From: Odoribacteraceae bacterium
Lineage (GTDB): Bacteria > Bacteroidota > Bacteroidia > Bacteroidales > Marinifilaceae
Reading direction: 5' to 3'
Length of the DNA stretch: 60,941 nt
Assembly (NCBI GenBank): GCA_031276355.1
Contig: JAISNC010000093.1
Coordinates: forward strand, 1 to 60,941
Part shown: positions 60,671 through 60,941 of the stretch, one piece after another
Layout of the letters: each line of letters starts with the position of its first letter
How positions within the stretch are numbered: position 1 is the stretch's first letter
Made by a program: the position numbers and the translations under genes
Notes under the pieces: model-generated
Database searches by the model: none
Told to the model about the DNA's origin: nothing
Seen by the model: only the letters and a program-made list of their open reading frames with translations

Positions 60671-60941
60671 AGAACCTCGCGAGGCTCTCAGAGAACCTTG
60701 CGAGGCTCTCGGAGAACCTTGCGAGGCTCTTTTAGAACCTTGCGAGGCTCTTTTAGAACCTTGCGAGGCTCTTTTAGAACCTTGTGAGGCTCTTTTAGAA
60801 CCTTGTGAGGCTCTTTTAGAACCTCGCGAGGCTCTTTTAGAACCTTGCGAGGCTCTTTTAGAACCTTGCGAGGCTCTTTTAGAACCTTGCGAGGCTCTTT
60901 TAGAACCTTGCGAGGCTCTTTTAGAACCTTGTGAGGCTCTT
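60671..60941. repeat. 21-bp tandem repeat array, at least 13 units, cut by window end
   Basis: The unit AGAACCTTGCGAGGCTCTTTT is repeated head to tail about 12.9 times with few changes (TTGTGAGG and TCGCGAGG variants; the first two units end CAG and CGG). Each unit is a near-palindrome: AGAACCT with AGGCTCT around TGCG. One frame is open (RTLRGSF repeats), but there is no sign that it is translated. Units are contiguous, so it is not CRISPR. Confidence 0.85.

Noticed and set aside
60602-60787. ORF encoding RTLRGSF repeats
   Set aside because: It is a translation of the 21-bp tandem array; no start context, and the repeat is better explained as DNA.
60671-60941. Possible CRISPR array
   Set aside because: Units are contiguous 21-mers without unique spacers and there are no cas genes; the same reasoning excludes 6514-6781 and 44087-44194.
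1-60941. tRNA, rRNA, prophage, restriction or defence systems
   Set aside because: None were recognised by eye on either strand; a covariance-model tRNA and ncRNA search was not possible here.

Overview
ORGANISM. This looks like a chromosomal segment of a Bacteroidota bacterium, order Bacteroidales. The reasons are four SusC/SusD pairs, an ECF sigma/FecR pair, BACON and DUF4302 lipoproteins, a cydAB operon headed by a DUF4492 gene, and promoters of the Bacteroidota type (TTG, 18-19 bp, TAnnTTTG). Most start codons lack a Shine-Dalgarno sequence. GC content is fairly high and rises further in the 40-60 kb part. The repertoire resembles Odoribacteraceae or Alistipes-like genomes, but I cannot fix the genus from sequence alone.

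LAYOUT. 0-5.5 kb: a partial gene on the minus strand, then an S41 protease, a helix-hairpin-helix protein, an AsmA-like protein, and an hsp20 gene behind a candidate sigma-54 promoter. 5.6-6.9 kb: non-coding ground holding a dead transposase fragment, a nested inverted-repeat element and a 72-bp tandem repeat. 6.9-8.7 kb: a RidA/chorismatase-like gene and ispF. 8.7-32 kb: an ECF sigma factor, FecR, then two tandem copies of a four-gene module (SusC, SusD, Mx1 zinc peptidase, DUF4302), followed by three surface lipoproteins with BACON, LRR and Fn3 folds. This is probably one long uptake locus. 32-35.6 kb: repeats and cydAB with a DUF4492 gene. 35.6-44.1 kb: a FecR-like lipoprotein gene, the pheA-aminotransferase-tyrA operon and the ilvD-ilvB operon. 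44.1-60.4 kb (minus strand): a polysaccharide utilisation locus with two SusC/SusD pairs, a DUF4361-type lipoprotein, a clan-A glycosidase, a PKD-like lipoprotein and a GH3 enzyme. The window ends inside a 21-bp tandem repeat array.

MOST INTERESTING. Within about 5 kb (35.8-40.5 kb) three transcription units are preceded by short leader ORFs missing from the ORF track, each followed by mutually exclusive hairpins. (1) A Phe/Tyr-rich 16-aa leader precedes pheA. (2) Two tandem Ile/Leu/Val-rich leaders, each with its own antiterminator and terminator-like hairpin, precede ilvD. (3) A Cys-rich 28-aa leader with a strong terminator precedes an orphan FecR-like lipoprotein gene that has no obvious amino-acid role. 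The first two fit ribosome-mediated attenuation of the matching pathway. The third may be a cysteine- or metal-responsive switch and is the best candidate for something undescribed.

LIMITS. All assignments come from reading the sequence; no database search was run. SusC/SusD substrates are not assigned.
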